Positions 6,249 through 7,422 of a stretch of DNA of 7,422 nt are shown here, one piece after another. Under the pieces are notes generated by a model. It was not told the DNA's origin. It ran no database searches and saw only the letters and a list, made by a program, of their open reading frames with translations. The number at the start of each line of letters is the position of its first letter. Position 1 is the stretch's first letter. A program made the translations under genes and the position numbers. This DNA comes from an uncultured Halieaceae bacterium (lineage in GTDB: Bacteria; Pseudomonadota; Gammaproteobacteria; Pseudomonadales; Halieaceae), in the NCBI GenBank assembly GCA_913063005.1, contig CAJXZI010000094.1:1-7422 (forward strand). Reading direction: 5' to 3'.

Positions 6249-7422
6249 CGCCAGTTCGCGAGGCCGCTCGCTCATAGGGTCATACGCAGGCTCACCAAGG
6301 ATCGTCGCAGAACGAGGCTCTCCCGCAATAACCACCTCGAGCGCCTTTCCGGGAACCGCCGCCTCAGGCTTTATATAGGCAAAGGCCATAATCTTTTCCG
6401 CGGTGTAGCCATAGGCCACCGAGCTTGTTGCGCCCACCATTTCGCCATCCATCAGGACGGCCTCACCACCGTGTCCGTCATGATGTCCGTCGGGTTCAAT
6501 GGCCAGATAAGCGCAAACCCAAGGAAGGTCCTCCGACATCGCTGCTAAGGTCTTATCTCTGCCGATAAATTCGCCTTTTTCGGTCTTCACAAAGCGCATG
6601 ACCGCAGCTTCAGGGAGCGTGACTTCGTTGTTCAGTTCTGAGGCACCGGGGAACATTTTCTCCATGCGCAGGCTGTTCATCGCAAAGCTGCCGTAGTTGA
6701 CGATGCCGTGCGCCTCACCCGAGGCCCATAGCGCATCATAGATGGGCAGCATCGCCTCACGCGGTCCGTGAAACTCCCAGCCCATCTCACCCGCATACGA
6801 CATGCGGAGCGCCCACACTTTATGACCTGCCACTGTAATTTCTTGTCCACGCAGCCAGGGAAAATCCGCCTTCTCAAGCGACACGTCAACATGTGGCGCA
6901 AGTGTCGCTTTTGACTTCGGTCCTTGTAGCGCCATGGAGAACCAGTCGCTGGAGAGATTGCTGATCTCGACAGAACGATCACCACGATACCGATCGAGAT
7001 GATCGAGCAAGCGCTGCTCGAAGAACGCCGCGCACGTTAGGTAGTAGGCATCGTCAGCAAACTTAACGATGGTCATTTCCATTTCGATGCGACCGCGCTC
7101 ATTAAGCATATGCGTCAGACAGATACCGCCCACCTTCTGCGGCAGCTTGTTTGCGATCAACCCGTCTAGTAGCGCTTCTGCGTCGGCGCCACGGACTTTC
7201 ACTTTAGTGAACGCACAGATATCCATAATCCCAACGCGCTCGCGAACCGCCCTGTGCTCTTCGCCCACGCGCTCGTGGACGATGTTTCGGCCAAAGCTGT
7301 AGTGGTCTTCCTGAGCCTCATCACCTGTTGCAAACCACCGCGGACGCTCGTGTCCGTAGACTTCCTCGAACACAGCACCTTGGGCTTTTAAGCGGTCGTA
7401 CAACGGGCTCGGCTTTACGGGC
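6246..7422 (-). CDS. Dimethylglycine/sarcosine dehydrogenase-type flavoprotein, C-terminal GcvT half (5' truncated by window)
   Basis: The frame is open to the right edge, giving 391 visible residues. The codons before the TTG at 7403 read PVKPSP, directly continuing the SPLYDRLKAQGA segment typical of the middle of these roughly 800-residue enzymes. The protein therefore does not start at 7403. Visible parts are the linker HERPRWFA, then a GcvT-type aminomethyl/folate-binding domain with VGIMDICAFTKVKVRG, MLNERGRIE, LQGPKS, SYAGEMGWE and NSLRMEK, and a C-terminal barrel domain ending ILGEPAYDP. Relatives oxidatively remove N-methyl groups from dimethylglycine, sarcosine or other N-methyl amino acids. 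They pass the one-carbon unit to tetrahydrofolate in the GcvT half, and FAD sits in the N-terminal half, outside this window. DMSP demethylase and free-standing GcvT are less likely, since the linker belongs to the two-part enzymes. It is the first visible gene of the minus-strand block, with its stop 81 bases before the dehydrogenase start. Confidence 0.86.
   Translation of the reverse strand, partial: PVKPSPLYDRLKAQGAVFEEVYGHERPRWFATGDEAQEDHYSFGRNIVHERVGEEHRAVRERVGIMDICAFTKVKVRGADAEALLDGLIANKLPQKVGGICLTHMLNERGRIEMEMTIVKFADDAYYLTCAAFFEQRLLDHLDRYRGDRSVEISNLSSDWFSMALQGPKSKATLAPHVDVSLEKADFPWLRGQEITVAGHKVWALRMSYAGEMGWEFHGPREAMLPIYDALWASGEAHGIVNYGSFAMNSLRMEKMFPGASELNNEVTLPEAAVMRFVKTEKGEFIGRDKTLAAMSEDLPWVCAYLAIEPDGHHDGHGGEAVLMDGEMVGATSSVAYGYTAEKIMAFAYIKPEAAVPGKALEVVIAGEPRSATILGEPAYDPMSERPRELA

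Noticed and set aside
7401..7403. TTG as the start codon of the flavoprotein gene
   Set aside because: The frame stays open upstream and reads PVKPSP, which matches the internal linker of dimethylglycine dehydrogenase-type proteins. The gene is cut by the window.

Overview
This looks like a stretch of bacterial chromosome of about 55% G+C, probably from a marine proteobacterium. A gammaproteobacterium of the OM60/NOR5 or SAR92 kind is my best guess. It rests on protein character and on the pairing of a betaine-homocysteine methyltransferase with a dimethylglycine-dehydrogenase-type enzyme; no rRNA or other phylogenetic marker is present. Genes are dense, and I see no mobile element, tRNA, rRNA or CRISPR array.

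Layout. At the left edge (2-313, plus strand) lies the 3' part of a short L-asparaginase-like protein. It converges on a minus-strand gene for a zinc/cysteine-type homocysteine S-methyltransferase (386-1345). A 290-base gap follows (1346-1635), carrying a purine-rich 14-base tandem repeat. The rest is one compact minus-strand block, transcribed from right to left: a dimethylglycine/sarcosine dehydrogenase-type flavoprotein (C-terminal GcvT half only; its 5' part lies beyond base 7422), a zinc-less medium-chain dehydrogenase, two different mandelate racemase/enolase-superfamily enzymes, and a class III PLP aminotransferase of the glutamate-1-semialdehyde aminomutase subgroup. The last four genes overlap head to tail (GTGA, ATGA and a 17-base overlap), so they form one translationally coupled operon. 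An 81-base spacer with degenerate 9-base repeats separates the flavoprotein gene from the other four.

Working model (inference). The block looks like a catabolic operon for an N-methylated amino or imino acid, such as a proline-betaine or hydroxyproline-betaine type osmolyte. The methyltransferase would pass one methyl of a betaine to homocysteine. The flavoprotein would remove further N-methyls oxidatively to folate. The two enolase-superfamily enzymes would epimerise and/or dehydrate the acid. The dehydrogenase and aminotransferase would process the resulting carbonyl or amine. Each family assignment is firm, but the exact substrate cannot be read from the sequence. The unusual part is the pairing of two divergent enolase-superfamily enzymes with a GSA-aminomutase-like enzyme and a demethylase.
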